Source: Ariolimax columbianus
Taxonomy: Eukaryota > Mollusca > Gastropoda > Stylommatophora > Arionidae
Assembly: GCA_036924085.1 (NCBI GenBank)
Contig: JAVGWX010000005.1
Location: 98,348,172-98,412,171 of the forward strand
Length of the DNA: 64,000 nt
Reading direction: 5' to 3'
Part shown: positions 9,860 to 20,028 of the stretch, one piece after another
Position numbering within the stretch: the stretch's first letter is position 1
How the letters are laid out: every line of letters starts with the position of its first letter
Translations under genes and position numbers: made by a program
The notes under the pieces: generated by a model
Seen by the model: only the letters and a program-made list of their open reading frames with translations
Databases searched by the model: none
Told to the model about the DNA's origin: nothing

Positions 9860-10990
9860 AATCACCACCCCCTTCCCAGTGCGAATATCTTTGTCCTTTC
9901 TTTCTTTGTTGGTTGTATTTTTGTTTCCAATTTGTTGTAACCAATAACACTTCTGACTGATCACAACTTGAATAACTTTCCTCTTTAGCAAGATACAAAA
10001 CGCTAGACATATCTACCACTATAGCAGCAATACTCCTAAGCGAGTGTGTTGTCCGTTGTTAAGTCCTCTTCAAGAATTACAATCTCCGAGATCAGAGGCG
10101 TCTCCGACTCGATGGCTGGCAGTAATGGACGTCCATTATGTTTCATCTCAGGATTTAAAACACACAGAAAAACCACCGCTTCCTGTTTATCTTTTGATGT
10201 TTACTTCAGCCTTTATATGGCTGCCATTTCCTGTCATCTTATCTCAAAAACACTATGGTTTGAAATCTGATATTCTATTTTTTTATCGTTCATCTATGTG
10301 CTTCTTTTGTTGTTATTTATGAAGTACTTTATTAAGCAGATGTCGTCATCCCCACACACAAGCCATTATATTCATATTGTGGATTTTGAATAGTGGGGAC
10401 ATCATCAACAAGTGCTATGTTTTCCAACGTCGGGGTTAAATTGCTGCTTCGAACATCTGTCCTTTGAGAAAACAATTGTTTCTGATGTTTCGTGCTTTCT
10501 CATACAGCTTGTCAATCCATCCCAATATAATTGTCTATCCTTTTCCTCTACCGCTATTGTGCTCTGTCGTCATGATTGTCACAAGGATGTCCAGACAGAC
10601 CATGTTTTCTGTCTACATGTCCCATGATTTGGTATTGTGTTTTGTTTTATTTGAGATTTTGGAATATATTTACGTTCGACCCTAGCCTATCAAGGAAGTT
10701 ACAGTGTTCTCTTAGCTCGATCCTAGATTATTAAGAAATTTGCAGTATCCTCATCAGCATTGCCATTTATGTTTCCGAAAGTAGAAGTTGAAATAAGAAA
10801 TGGCTCATGGAACTGACTTCATTGATGAGCTGCCCCTTACCCCCGTTTGTGCTCAATCCCTTAGATTGTTTCAGTACCGACGTAATAGCACCACCTCTGG
10901 AAATCCCTAGATGGGTCCGTAGTTTACAGTTAGACCGACTGGGGAAACCTTCATACCATGACAAATGTACCGACATTCTCGGTCTGTCAA
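9860..10990. other. unassigned DNA
   Basis: No gene recognised. Short open frames at 10044-10322 and 10412-10685 lack domains. The stretch from about 10800 may be the body of the tRNA-like retroposon whose head is at 10995-11075, but no second copy is present to test this. Confidence 0.4.
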
Positions 10991-10994
10991 AACG

Positions 10995-11075
10995 AACGCG
11001 ACGTGATTCGAACCATGTATGTTGCGATTATAAACCAAGCTCACAACCCCTAAGCCATCGAATCTCCCAGAAGGG
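10995..11075 (-). other. tRNA-like sequence, possible SINE head (unnamed family)
   Basis: On the minus strand, TGGCTTAGGGG (11047-11057) fits an A-box and GGTTCGAATCA (11004-11014) fits a B-box, about 32 bp apart. I could not fold a clean cloverleaf with an acceptor stem, so a tRNA-derived retroposon is more likely than a tRNA gene. Confidence 0.5.
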
Positions 11076-11137
11076 ATTCCGCGAAAGCTCACCGGCACAA
11101 TAAAGCAAACGTATGAGGACATGTAGTGTAGAGTGTT

Positions 11138-11775
11138 GCACAAGTGGAGACTCACATAATCAAGTGGAGACTCACATAATCAAGTGGAGACTCACATAAT
11201 CAAGTGGATACTCACAGAAAAGTGGAGACTCACATAAGCAAGTAAAGACTCACAGAATCAAGTGGAGACTCATAGAATCAAATGGAGACTCACATAATCA
11301 AGTGGAGACTGACAGAATCAAGTGGAGACACAGAATCAAGTGGAGACTCACATAATCAAGTGGAGACTCACATAATCAAGTGGAGACACGGAATCAAGTG
11401 GAGACACAGAATCAAGTGGAGACACAGAATCAAGTGGAGACTCACAGAATCAAGTGGAGACTCACATAATCAAGTGGAGACACAGAATCAAGTGGAGACA
11501 CAGAATCAAGTGGAGACTCACATAATCAAGTGGAGACTCGCAGAATCAAGTGGAGACACAGAATCGAGTGGAGACACAGAATCAAGTGGAGACAAAGAAT
11601 CAAGTGGAGACTCACAGAATCAAATGGAGACTCACAGAATCAAGTGGAGACACAGAATCAAGTGGAGACTCACAGAATCAAGTGGAGACACAGAATCAAG
11701 TGGAGACACAGAATCAAGTGGAGACTCACAGAATCAAGTGGAGACACAGAATCAAGTGGAGACTCACAGAATCAT
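11138..11775. repeat. minisatellite mixing 20-bp and 18-bp units, about 34 copies
   Basis: Two interleaved unit types: a 20-mer (CAAGTGGAGACTCACAGAAT and its CATAAT variant) and an 18-mer lacking CT (CAAGTGGAGACACAGAAT). The left end is almost all 20-mers of the CATAAT type; towards the right the two lengths alternate. The long open frames (167 aa, repeated SGD/WRH motifs) come from the repeat, not from a gene. Confidence 0.95.
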
Positions 11776-11812
11776 TTCCCATTAAATCTCTGATTGGTTG
11801 TGGATGTCTAAA

Positions 11813-12312
11813 CCTAACTTAACTTCGTTATACTTGTTTAGAAGGCTCTGCAGGATTTTTAAACAACCAATTTCTTTCAATTTGATCTAGAAAAAAAACT
11901 AAGCCTTTCCAGTCTATTTGTAATGCATTAAATGGCCCTTCCCTATCTAATTCCTATGGAATTCATTCAAACTAGTCACTACTATCTGACTAAACAGATT
12001 CATTGTATTATCGAATCTGGACCTTCCTGTAATTAATTTCTGGCTGTGTTCTTTTGTTCTCGTAAGTGGCTGTATTTTCAAAATCTTGTTATAATCTAAT
12101 TATTCTTTGATTATCTCTTATAAACCTGAAATAAATCACTACAAATTTCTTTTTTCTAGACACTCTTGGCCGGTTTTTTTAAGGCTTTCCTTATAACTAT
12201 AATTCCAGAATCCCAATGTCAGTTTTTTTCGCTCTTCTTTCTATCTTTTCCAGTTTGTTTATTTTCCTTCTATAAGTACTTCACACCTGAACACAGAACT
12301 CCAATCTAGGTC
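11813..12312 (-). mobile_element. CR1-like LINE copy a, 3' part
   Basis: Minus-strand 3' end of a CR1-like element. It matches 54072-54590 and 63349-63860 over the 3' UTR and the end of the RT gene, but is clearly more diverged than those two are from each other. Its 3' terminus is a degenerate TTAAG-type tail at 11813-11825. It is interrupted at 12312 by a J1 insertion and resumes at 14445. Confidence 0.85.
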
Positions 12313-12341
12313 TTCTTCCGCTTCTTCTTCTTCGTACGCTG

Positions 12342-12722
12342 TCAGACAGTAACCATTTTTTTTTCCAAAAAAGCGGCGGTCATCCAGAGGCTGTCGACAC
12401 TGCCATAGAGCTTCTCATGTGGTTCCACTGGTGATGGCCACATCTGCTCTCTCTGATCCTCGTATGTCGGGCAGTTCTGCAGCAGATGTTCAGCGGTCAT
12501 TTTCCCGGTACCACACGGGCATTCGTCGGTTCCACCTATCTTCAATTTGTTGAATAGGTGGTACCTCAGTCTATTGTGGCCAGTGCGAAGTCTGAAGACC
12601 ACGACCTGCTCTCTTCTGTTCAACTGGTAATAGGCATCGTTTTTGGTGTAACCAGTATGTTCGGTTTCCCATTTGGTCATGTATCTGGCTTTAATAAGCC
12701 GTTTTGACTCTTCGTACGTCAT
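12342..12722 (-). pseudogene. J1 copy A C-terminal tail with Cys/His motif (126 aa)
   Basis: Region after RNase H, in the same reading order in all longer J1 copies. It contains VVFRLRTGHNRLRYHL, then CPCGTGKMTAEHLLQNC (a C-C-H-C pattern that may bind zinc), ending near FLEKKMVTV. Such tails follow RNase H in many I/Jockey-type ORF2 proteins; their role is not settled. Confidence 0.8.
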
Positions 12723-12785
12723 ACTAGTATCTGTTTGTGGTAGTCTTGCACCTTCTTTTGCCAGTCTGTCTGCCTCCTCGTTGCC

Positions 12786-13742
12786 TTAGATGTTGCAGTG
12801 TGATGGGACCCCCTGTACCACTACCCTTTTTGGTGCGGACTGCTGGCATAGTTGACAGAGTAGTGCTCTTAAGTCATTAAGCTCAGTGTTTTTCTGGCTT
12901 TTTAGCGCTGTGACTACGGCGAGAGCATCTGTAAGCAGGACTGTATGGCTTTCATTTTCTTTATGTGTCACCATTTCTTCCAATACCGCCCTCAGTGCCT
13001 CTGACTCCGCGCTGAAATTGCTTGTGTACTTACCAGTAGCGAAGGACAGTGTTATTTTTCTTCCATTTGGTAGGTTCAGGAATGCTCCTGCCCCTCCGTT
13101 CTGTCTAGTGTTTGTTACAGAGCCGTCGGTGTATGCATGGGTCCAGTCCATGCTAGGGTAGTTTTTCGATAAAAAGCTTAGGGTAGTATCTCTCCTTTCT
13201 TTTTCAGTCTGGCAGTTTTTGTTTGCAATACCTGGTATATTTTCTACCCCCTCTGGAAATATATGCTGCCTCCAGGTAGGTTTTCGTACAGTAGTGATGG
13301 GTTTTGGTGTTGTTAGTGCGTTTATGGGATCTTCGTGCATCTTTGCTTTGGCTATTTCTGCAAAGTTTCTCCGCTTTAGTTTCCCATTTCCCAAATTGTT
13401 TAGTCTCTGGTGCATTGGATGGTCAGTCAGTCTTCTGAGTTTCTCTGACTGCAGCTGGGCTCTGCAGTCTCTTCTATCGGTCATGGATTGCAGTTTTGTT
13501 ATCTTTTCAAGTTCTACAATTGGCGTTGACTTCATGCCTCCTGTTATAACTCTCATGACTTGGTTTTGAAGTTTGCTAACTTTATCGAAGTTCGCCTTTG
13601 CTGCTGTTGTCCATGCCGCAATGCCATACTCGAGAACTGGTCTCACTCTTCCAGTGTACAGTTTCTTTAGTATGCTTTCGTCTGCTCCCCAGCTTGTGCC
13701 ACCAAGTTTCCTCATGATTGCCATTCTTTCTCTGGCTCTCAT
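12786..13742 (-). pseudogene. J1 copy A RT thumb/connection plus RNase H (318 aa)
   Basis: Begins with the RT thumb (KKLYTGRVRPVLEYGIAAW, residues about 25-43). RNase H follows from about residue 205: HAYTDGS carries the first Asp, AESEALRA the Glu and LLTDAL the second Asp. The frame ends in a stop where the other copies read NIQGNEEADRLA (CAA to TAA), so the last catalytic Asp lies beyond the stop. RNase H would help remove template RNA during reverse transcription; here it is dead. Confidence 0.88.
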
Positions 13743-14445
13743 TCGGTTTTCGGTTTCTCTCGATCTGACTTTTCCATGTCATGCACCGATCAAATGTGAC
13801 TCTCAGATAGTTTGGGTTGTCGTTTGGCTGCAGGAATTTGCCATTTAAACTTAATTTGGTATTTTGGGGTTTGATTGAAAGCGAGAATATTGTACATGTG
13901 GTTTTCTCCTCGTTTATTTTGTCCAGCCATGAGTTCGCCCACTCTTCCAGCGATGTTAGGGCCTGCTGCATCCGATTTCTTGCTATGGTGAGATTCTTTT
14001 CAGAGGTCCACATAGCCAGATCGTCTGCAAACATTGAGCTACGGACTCTTCTTGGTATATTCTCTGTAATGTCGTTTATATACATCAAGAAGAGTGTGGG
14101 TGACAGAACTCCTTCTTGTGGTACTCCCTGCTCGAGTGTCACCTTTTTGCTCATCTGCCCTTGTACTTGGACTCTGGCCGTTCTTTTTTGGAGGTAGTGG
14201 TTGATCCACTTGTACATTCTCCCACAAACTTCACTTCTCCTTAGCTTGACTCTAAGTCCGTCTTTCCAGACTTTGTCAAATGCCTTTTCCAGGTCCATCC
14301 AAACCGCTACTGTGTGTTTCTGTGCCTGGTAGGCATCTTCTATTTCCTGGGCTATGAGGATGACCTGGTCCTCAGTGGATCTGTGCTGTCTAAAGTCGGC
14401 TTTCTGTGGAATTAGTATTCGTTTTTCTTCCAGATGCCACATCAC
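13582..14445 (-). pseudogene. J1 copy A reverse transcriptase fragment (287 aa)
   Basis: RT palm of a non-LTR element. Motif A is MDLEKAFDKVW (residues 50-60), motif B region GVPQEGVLSP (107-116) and motif C SSMFADDLAMW (136-146), with the catalytic FADD intact. The motif B QG pair has become QE (the other copies read GVPQGGVLSP), which would probably impair activity. The frame is lost near residue 240, after which the thumb continues in the next frame. No start codon of its own: the element is truncated just upstream. Confidence 0.88.
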
Positions 14446-15178
14446 AATCTAGGTCGAACTAATGCTTTATACAGTCTGACTATATTTTTCTTGCTCCTAT
14501 GTTTAATATTTCTTTTTGTGATTCCTAGCACTGCATTTGCCTTGTTTAATACTACCCGGACTTGCTCACTCACCTTACCTGCATGAGCTATTATAATCTT
14601 TAGGTCCCTTTCATTTTCAATCGTTAAAATATTATTCTCTCCCATTCTATATTAATATTTCAAATTAAATTTACCTATGAGATGACTGTACATTTAATCT
14701 ACATTAAACTCAATTTGCCAGCACTCACATCGTTCTTGCATTTTATGAAAATCCGACCTCAATATATCTGTCTCTGCATTTGATAAGAAATTTCTGCAGT
14801 TTTGGGTCATCCTCAGAATTTGAAATCATTTGAACAATTGGTCCCAACACCGTGCCCTATGTCACTCCACTTTTTATCTCACACCACTCAGATTACTTCT
14901 TATTTATTCCCACTCTCTGTCTCTCTTCAGGTATCCAATTTCTTTTCCATTTGGCGAATTTGCCCCCTATTCTATGTGATTTCAATTTCTAGATTTAAAA
15001 AGTCTTAAATGAGGTGCTATATCAAAGGCCTTTGCAAAATCTAGATAAATAACGTACACTGGCTCCCCTACATTTAAAATTTCGGTAACCTTTTCCATGA
15101 ATTGTAATATATTTGTTAAACATGATCTCAACTTAAGTAAGCCCATGCTGACAATTTCTGATTAGATTTTTTACAAAG
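14445..15178 (-). mobile_element. CR1-like LINE copy a, 5' part
   Basis: Continues the CR1-like copy interrupted at 12312. It encodes decayed RT (VRVVLNKANAVLGITKRNIKH, and near the 5' end NxxQHG-type residues) matching 54570-55340. Homology stops near 15178, which is either its 5' truncation or a later deletion. Confidence 0.8.
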
Positions 15179-15891
15179 TCCAAATTCAGCCAAATTAACC
15201 GCTGGTTGGATCACCGAGAAATATCCCATTTTGGCAAAGGCCAAGATCAACGGAGCGCTACTAACAATTTCAGTATTCTGCAAACTGATAAATACACATA
15301 CAACTATGTACACTATCTTCTCGCGCAGTCATAAAGAAGCAAAGAGATCCATTAACATCAAAATGAATGGGGAATTACTAGTAAAACAGGATACCCCTCT
15401 TTATCTGGCAGTAACACTGGACAGACAGTTGACATTTGACAGCCACATCTGGAACGTCAGAAGTAAAGCAACTAAGTATCTGAACTTGATCAAACTACTT
15501 GCTAGTAGAAATCGTGGAGCTGATACACAGACTCTTCGCCAACTATACCTTGGTTATATAAGACCGATAATGGACTACAGCCTTCCCATACAGACCATTG
15601 TAAGTACAAATAACATCTCATATATTGACCGCATGCAGTATCAAGCTCTCAGTCTCCAAGGAGACTACACATAATATCCTGAAGACATGTGCCTTAGAGA
15701 TAGTCTATAACTACCCAAAATCGGCATTCCTGGTCTATACGGATCGATCAGCCTTCAAATCTATCTCTTTTGCAGGGATCCATATGAAATACCGGAATGG
15801 GTCCATATTCGAGTTTTATGATTCATGCGGTGAAAACCGTTCAAACGGTGAAAGAGAGGCCGAGGCTATAAAAACAGCAGTTGGGATTTTG

Positions 15892-16960
15892 TATCACTGT
15901 ATCATGTGTTTGTTGATTTAAGAAGGCGTTTGATAGGATATGGCATAAAGCGCTTTGGTCAACGATGAGGATGTATAGCGTAGTTCTTGTGAATGGGAGA
16001 CGAGGGGACTGGTTTCGCACATCAGTTCGCGTGAGGCAGGGGTGTACACTCTTTCCAACTCTTTTCAATATATTCCTTGTAGGAATTATGAGTGAGGCAC
16101 TTGAAGTGCAAGTTGCTACTGTCATGATAGGGGGCCGAACGATTACCAAACTTCGTTTTGCATATGATATCGACGGTTTGGCGGGTTCAGAAGCAGAATT
16201 CTAGGAATGGGTCAGAAGGCTCGATGAAACAGCTCTTGACTATGGTATGGAGATAAACGCCGGAAAGACAAAATTAATGACCAACAACGCCGAGGGCTTC
16301 ATCAGTAGACTGAAATATATGGTTAGGAACTCGAAGTGGTTGACCGTTTTAAATATCTAGGGTCGATTGTCAGTGATCGAGGATCAAAATGTGAGGTGTT
16401 GGTCAGAATAACACAAACAATAGCGGCGCTTGCACGGCTTAACAAAATCTGGCAAGATAAATGGTTAGCACTTTGCACGAAAATCAAATTATTGCGCACA
16501 CTGATCCTGTCAATATTCCTCTATGATTGTGTGACATGGACAGTTACAGCTGACCTTCAACGAAGGATACATGCCTTGGAGTTGCAATGTTTCCGAAGAC
16601 TTTTAAACGTCACGTACAAAGATCGAGTTACAAATGAGGAAATTCGAGATATAATTACAACAGCAATATGGCCTTTTGAAGACCTCTTGGCAATTATCAA
16701 AAGAACTCACTTGTTACGGTCACACATCGAGATCAAATGGTCTTGCAAAAACAATCCTCCGCGGAAAGGTGCAAGGCAGACGACAGAAGCCGTCCTAAAA
16801 AGAGATGGGAGGACAACATAAAAGAATGGACCAATCTCCGACCAGAAGAGGCACAGGCAGCGGCCACTGACAGAGAATGGTGTCGTGGTATTGTGAGGAT
16901 GTCTTCATGTGTGCCCCAACGACCTCACCGGTTACGGGATGACCTGACCTGACCTGACTT
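15892..16960 (+). mobile_element. RTE-like LINE (RTE-A), 5'-truncated, inserted in J2
   Basis: Encodes RT from motif A (VFVDLRRRFD, degenerate) through RQGCTLFPTLFNIFL and LRFAYDIDGLAGSEAEF to the C-terminus (KYLGSIVSDRGSK, IFLYDCVTWTVTADLQRR, FEDLLAIIKRTH, KRWEDNIKEWTNL, VPQRPHRLRDDLT). The catalytic FADD has become FAYD, stops occur, and the endonuclease is missing. The 3' end is a short tandem tail of GACCT units (16941-16958), a style of ending common in RTE-type elements. GATTTTG occurs at 15885-15891 and 16961-16967, a likely 7-bp target-site duplication. It lies inside the J2 RNase H gene and is therefore younger than J2. Confidence 0.87.
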
Positions 16961-17075
16961 GATTTTGCACCAACAGCTTGACTTGGGCGAATGTTGCCGA
17001 TGGATTTGGTAATCTTTAGTGATTCCAAGTCGGTTTTGGGGGCGCTGAAGAACACCCCATACAAAGAAAAGTAGA

Positions 17076-17345
17076 GGGGACGGCGTGGGTTAGTGGTTAA
17101 GTGACTCGGCTCACAGTCCGAAGATGCTGGGTTCGATCCCCATCAAAGCACCGGCCTTTACGCTAGGGAATTAAACCCTTGAAAAATGCAGGAGAAAGTA
17201 GATCCTTACATAAAAATGAATGCTGAAGTCTAATGCACTGGGCCGACAGGCGCAAAATAAAAACCAGAGTGCAATGCACGCCGCCTTGGGAACTAGAGAA
17301 ATAAAGCAAAAAGCAAAAAACAAAAACAAAACAAATTTTAAAAAA
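17076..17345 (+). mobile_element. tRNA-derived SINE, family S1, copy 4
   Basis: Begins GGGGACGGCGTGG and keeps the B-box (GGTTCGATCCC), the S1 body and a long A-rich tail (17300-17350). It interrupts J2 RNase H between the SDSKS and WIPGH segments. The flanks are A-rich, so I could not define a clear target-site duplication. Confidence 0.88.
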
Positions 17346-17978
17346 AAAGAGATTTTCTTGGTGGGGAGGGCGATCAACAACATCATCACGGTCCACGGGA
17401 TGTCACCGTGCAATGGATCCCTGGACATAGTGGGCTACTAGGGAACGAGATGGCCGACAGATTGGCAAAAACAGGAACCTCGAAACAACAATTAACAATT
17501 TGATTGACCCTGCAGTAACCACACAGTAAAACGAATTATTTAGAATAAAATCTGGATGAACTGGTGGGCGACGGGAACAAGTGGTCGCAGTGTATTTAGC
17601 GAAATGTCACAGCCAAAAATTAACGATGACATAAAAGAACTACATAGAAGAGATCAAAATCTAATCTTTCAGTTCCGAACAGGACATATCAGAGCCAATA
17701 GCCACTTGAACCGCATCAATCCCCAGCACCTGTCCTTGTGCAGCCATCGCTCTCATCCTGATGAAACAGTTCGACATCTACGCATTGAGTGCAAGTTGCT
17801 TGCGGACATGATTAACAGATTCTCACAAGAACTGCCGACAATTACCAACACACTGTACGAAGAAGTGACAGAACTAAAGAGGACCTGTAAGAATATTAGA
17901 ATGGCATTGGGCTGCCAAGAGTAGAATTTCTCAGCAGCTATGGGAAAATAACAACAACAACAATAGCCGCTGGTTGGA

Positions 17979-18153
17979 AATTGAATTTTTGAAGACTCAA
18001 TTGGACTAAGCCGCAGCCTGTGAGAGGTGGAGGTGGCCAGTGCCCTTCCTTGCTGTATTTACTTTCCCTAACTCACGCGCCAGGTACCCATTTACAGTTG
18101 GGTTGACTGGAGAAGCGGTTCTCGATTAAAATCACGACCTGGATTTGTTTAGT
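17979..18153. other. short unassigned stretch with a possible old dispersed repeat
   Basis: Contains TAACTCACGCGCCAGGTACC and CATTTACAG. A weakly similar string (GTACTCATTTACAG) occurs near 43350, hinting at a decayed dispersed repeat. Low certainty. Confidence 0.3.
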
Positions 18154-18243
18154 CTCCGGACGCGATTCGAGGCGAGGTACGCTGTTACCACAGGAAAACT
18201 CCGGACGCGATTCGAGGCGAGGTACGCTGTTACCACAGGAAAT
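18154..18243. repeat. 45-bp tandem duplication
   Basis: Two near-identical 45-bp units starting CTCCGGACGCGATTCGAGG at 18154 and 18199. A C-homopolymer (about 15 C) follows at 18273-18288. Confidence 0.92.
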
Positions 18244-18314
18244 AGCAAATTTCTCGCGTTAGATTGAGTTAACGCCCCCCCCCCCCCACCACCTCTTTGA
18301 TTATTGACTCTAAT

Positions 18315-19455
18315 ATTTTGCAGACTATCTATACAACATATATGCAGAATGTAAAATGAGAAATGTTCGAGAAGACGAGAACATTGAAAGTTTCGACCCA
18401 TTTACGATTGGCGGGTACAAGATTCCAGAGTTACGATACAGATGACACAGTGATACTATCAAGAAGTGCAGAAGGGCTAGAGCAGCTAATGTCAGCCGTA
18501 AATGGACATAGTAAAGATCAAAACCTATTTATAAACATAAATAAAACAAAGATGATGACCACCGACAAAACACAATGTCAGCATAAATTTACAGTGGGTG
18601 GTGAGGAAATAGATCAGGTCACACATTTTGAATATCTGGGCTCCAGAATTGACAAAAATGGCGACTGCTCCAAAGAAATCACAAGAAGACTAGCCATGGC
18701 AATGCAGAGACTAAGCATCCTGAAGAAATTATGGCAGAGCACCAACAAAACGATAAAAGTAAAAGTCTTGACAGCCTGTGTTTTTCCTGTGTCAGCTCAT
18801 GGCTGCGAATCATAGACGATTACCAACATTTCCGGACAAAGAATCGAATCCTTCGAGTCAAAATGTTACAGAAAGATCCTCAGAATACCCTGGAAAGAGA
18901 AAAAGACCCACGTAGACATTCGGTAAGAGTTGAGCACAGAGGAGAACAGGTTCATCAATTCCATTTTGGCTAGAGCATACAAATACTTTGGTCACATCAA
19001 GAGACACAACGGTCTCGAGAGAAGAGAGAAGGAAGGTATGGTGCATGGCAAAAGAGGAAGGGATAGACCAAGAATTTTTTTTTTTTTTTTTGCTTAAATG
19101 TTTGCCTCACTAGTTTCTACTGGCGGAGGCGCGCCATTTTCCACCCCAGACCGTAGTCAATTGGGCGATATCAGGACGCATAAACCAGTGCTTGGATGCA
19201 TGTGTGCATCTGTATGTACCTATGCTAGGTTTGTGCGCCCTCAGAAGCTAGCCCAACCAAAGTGCTATGGAAGGGCTTTACCACGAGGGCGCGTGTGATA
19301 GACCAAGAAGACGATGGCACCAAGATATCTAGGAAGGCCTGGGTATGACTGTGGCGGAGGCTGGGGGTTTTGGCAAGAGAACGAGTTGCTTTCAGACAGA
19401 CTGTGATGGGAGAGACGTTCTTTAAAGGACATGCTACATGATGACGATCGTTACT
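18315..19455 (+). mobile_element. RTE-like LINE (RTE-B copy 2), 5'-truncated, split by retroposon S2
   Basis: Encodes the RT from just before the catalytic motif (IYAECKMRNV, DDTVILSRSAEGL, HFEYLGSRIDKNGD, VFPVSAHGCES) to the C-terminus (KRGRDRPR, then RRWHQDI after the insert, VLARERVAF and a final HAT-stop near 19441). The RYADD box is frameshifted by one base. It is the same family as the 713-2125 copy, with matching C-termini and 3' flank (GACATGCTACATGA). Retroposon S2 was inserted at 19075-19296 with a clean 13-bp duplication. Confidence 0.87.
19075..19296 (-). mobile_element. short retroposon, family S2, copy 1
   Basis: A poly-T run (19075-19091) on the plus strand is the A tail of a minus-strand element of about 220 bp. 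A perfect 13-bp target-site duplication, GATAGACCAAGAA, lies at 19062-19074 and 19297-19309. A second, shorter copy is at 25938-26088 (shared CCTCACTAGTTTCTACTGG and CCCAGACCGTAGTCAATT). No protein and no convincing A/B-boxes, so it is an unclassified SINE-like retroposon. Confidence 0.9.
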
Positions 19456-19483
19456 CAACGATCTATACTTTGTTTGATCTGAT

Positions 19484-19810
19484 TTTATTTTCGACTTTGA
19501 ACAAGGGGATCATCCCTGCATCTTTACAGTCTTTAGAAACAATCTCCTTCACAAGTGTTGATGAATATTATGCAGCTAAGGGTTTTGCAAATATGTCTCT
19601 AATTTCATACATAAAGTTTGGATAAATATCGTCTTGACCCGACTATCTATCCAATTTCAATCCCTCCAATTATTTTTGTAAACCATTTCCTCTGTAATGC
19701 AGACTTATCATAATTCATTTGAGTCCAAGCCCCTTTGGAAAATCTTAATGGGCTCTGGGATCCAGGAGAAGTCTACTTTTGTGTAGAATATGCCATAGTA
19801 GATTAGCAGC
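19484..19810 (-). mobile_element. CR1-like LINE fragment e (RT N-terminal region)
   Basis: On the minus strand, in shifting frames, the translation resembles the start of a CR1-type RT: a decayed SPGPD-type segment, then IxPxFMYEIRDIFAKP-like residues, then DAGMIPLFK (usual form DA.VTPIFK). This region is missing from the other CR1-like copies, so membership of the same family cannot be tested here. It could be a displaced 5' part of copy a (11813-15178). Confidence 0.55.
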
Positions 19811-20028
19811 ATCCAATTGCTCGCTTACTTTTTGTCCTATGCTATCACCACTACTGTTCTTGCTGCTAGTTGATTGAATTATGAAAGAAACTACATTCTA
19901 TGGAATCCAGTGGACCTTATTTAAACAGCTAGTATACCTGGACTTGCAGACGATATAGCCATTCACTCTCACAGCGACCTTCAAATGCAGAAGACAGGAA
20001 TGCTAGAGCAAATATGTTAAAAGATCCG

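Larger units (their letters stand above)
12313..14444 (-). mobile_element. I/Jockey-like LINE J1, copy A, 5'-truncated
   Basis: The insertion is flanked by a perfect 11-bp target-site duplication, CAATCTAGGTC, at 12302-12312 and 14445-14455. The 3' end is a GAA-type microsatellite tail (TTC runs at 12313-12331 on the plus strand). On the minus strand it carries RT, a connection region, RNase H and a Cys/His tail, but lacks the endonuclease and RT fingers, so it is truncated near the start of the RT. The three coding blocks are broken by a frameshift and stops. It sits inside the CR1-like copy a, so it is younger than that copy. The I/Jockey assignment rests on RT plus RNase H order and the short-repeat tail. 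Confidence 0.92.
15211..17966 (+). mobile_element. I/Jockey-like LINE J2, 5'-truncated, split by an RTE-like LINE and a SINE
   Basis: Bounded by a perfect 12-bp target-site duplication, CCGCTGGTTGGA, at 15199-15210 and 17967-17978. The 3' tail is (AAC)n at 17950-17964. It encodes an RT thumb (YTIFSRSHKEAKRS, PLYLAVTLDRQLTFD, QLYLGYIRPIMDYSLP), then a deleted connection, then RNase H. RNase H is split in three: VYTDRS and the GEREAEAIK Glu segment (15735-15885), DLVIFSDSKSVLGAL (about 17005-17050) and VTVQWIPGHSGLLGNEMADR (about 17404-17463). The tail 17556-17924 contains FQFRTGHIRANSHLNRINP. Removing the two inserts restores a continuous RNase H apart from a small frameshift. It differs clearly in sequence from J1 and J3. 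Confidence 0.9.

Noticed and set aside
10995..11075. A functional tRNA gene
   Set aside because: A- and B-box-like strings exist, but no acceptor stem pairing or clear cloverleaf; a SINE head fits better.
11282..11822. Frames of 87-167 aa with WRH/SGD repeats
   Set aside because: Artefacts of the 20/18-bp minisatellite.
12886..14197. Plus-strand frames opposite J1 copy A (and the like opposite copies B and D)
   Set aside because: Shadow frames of the RT/RNase H genes; no motifs of their own.
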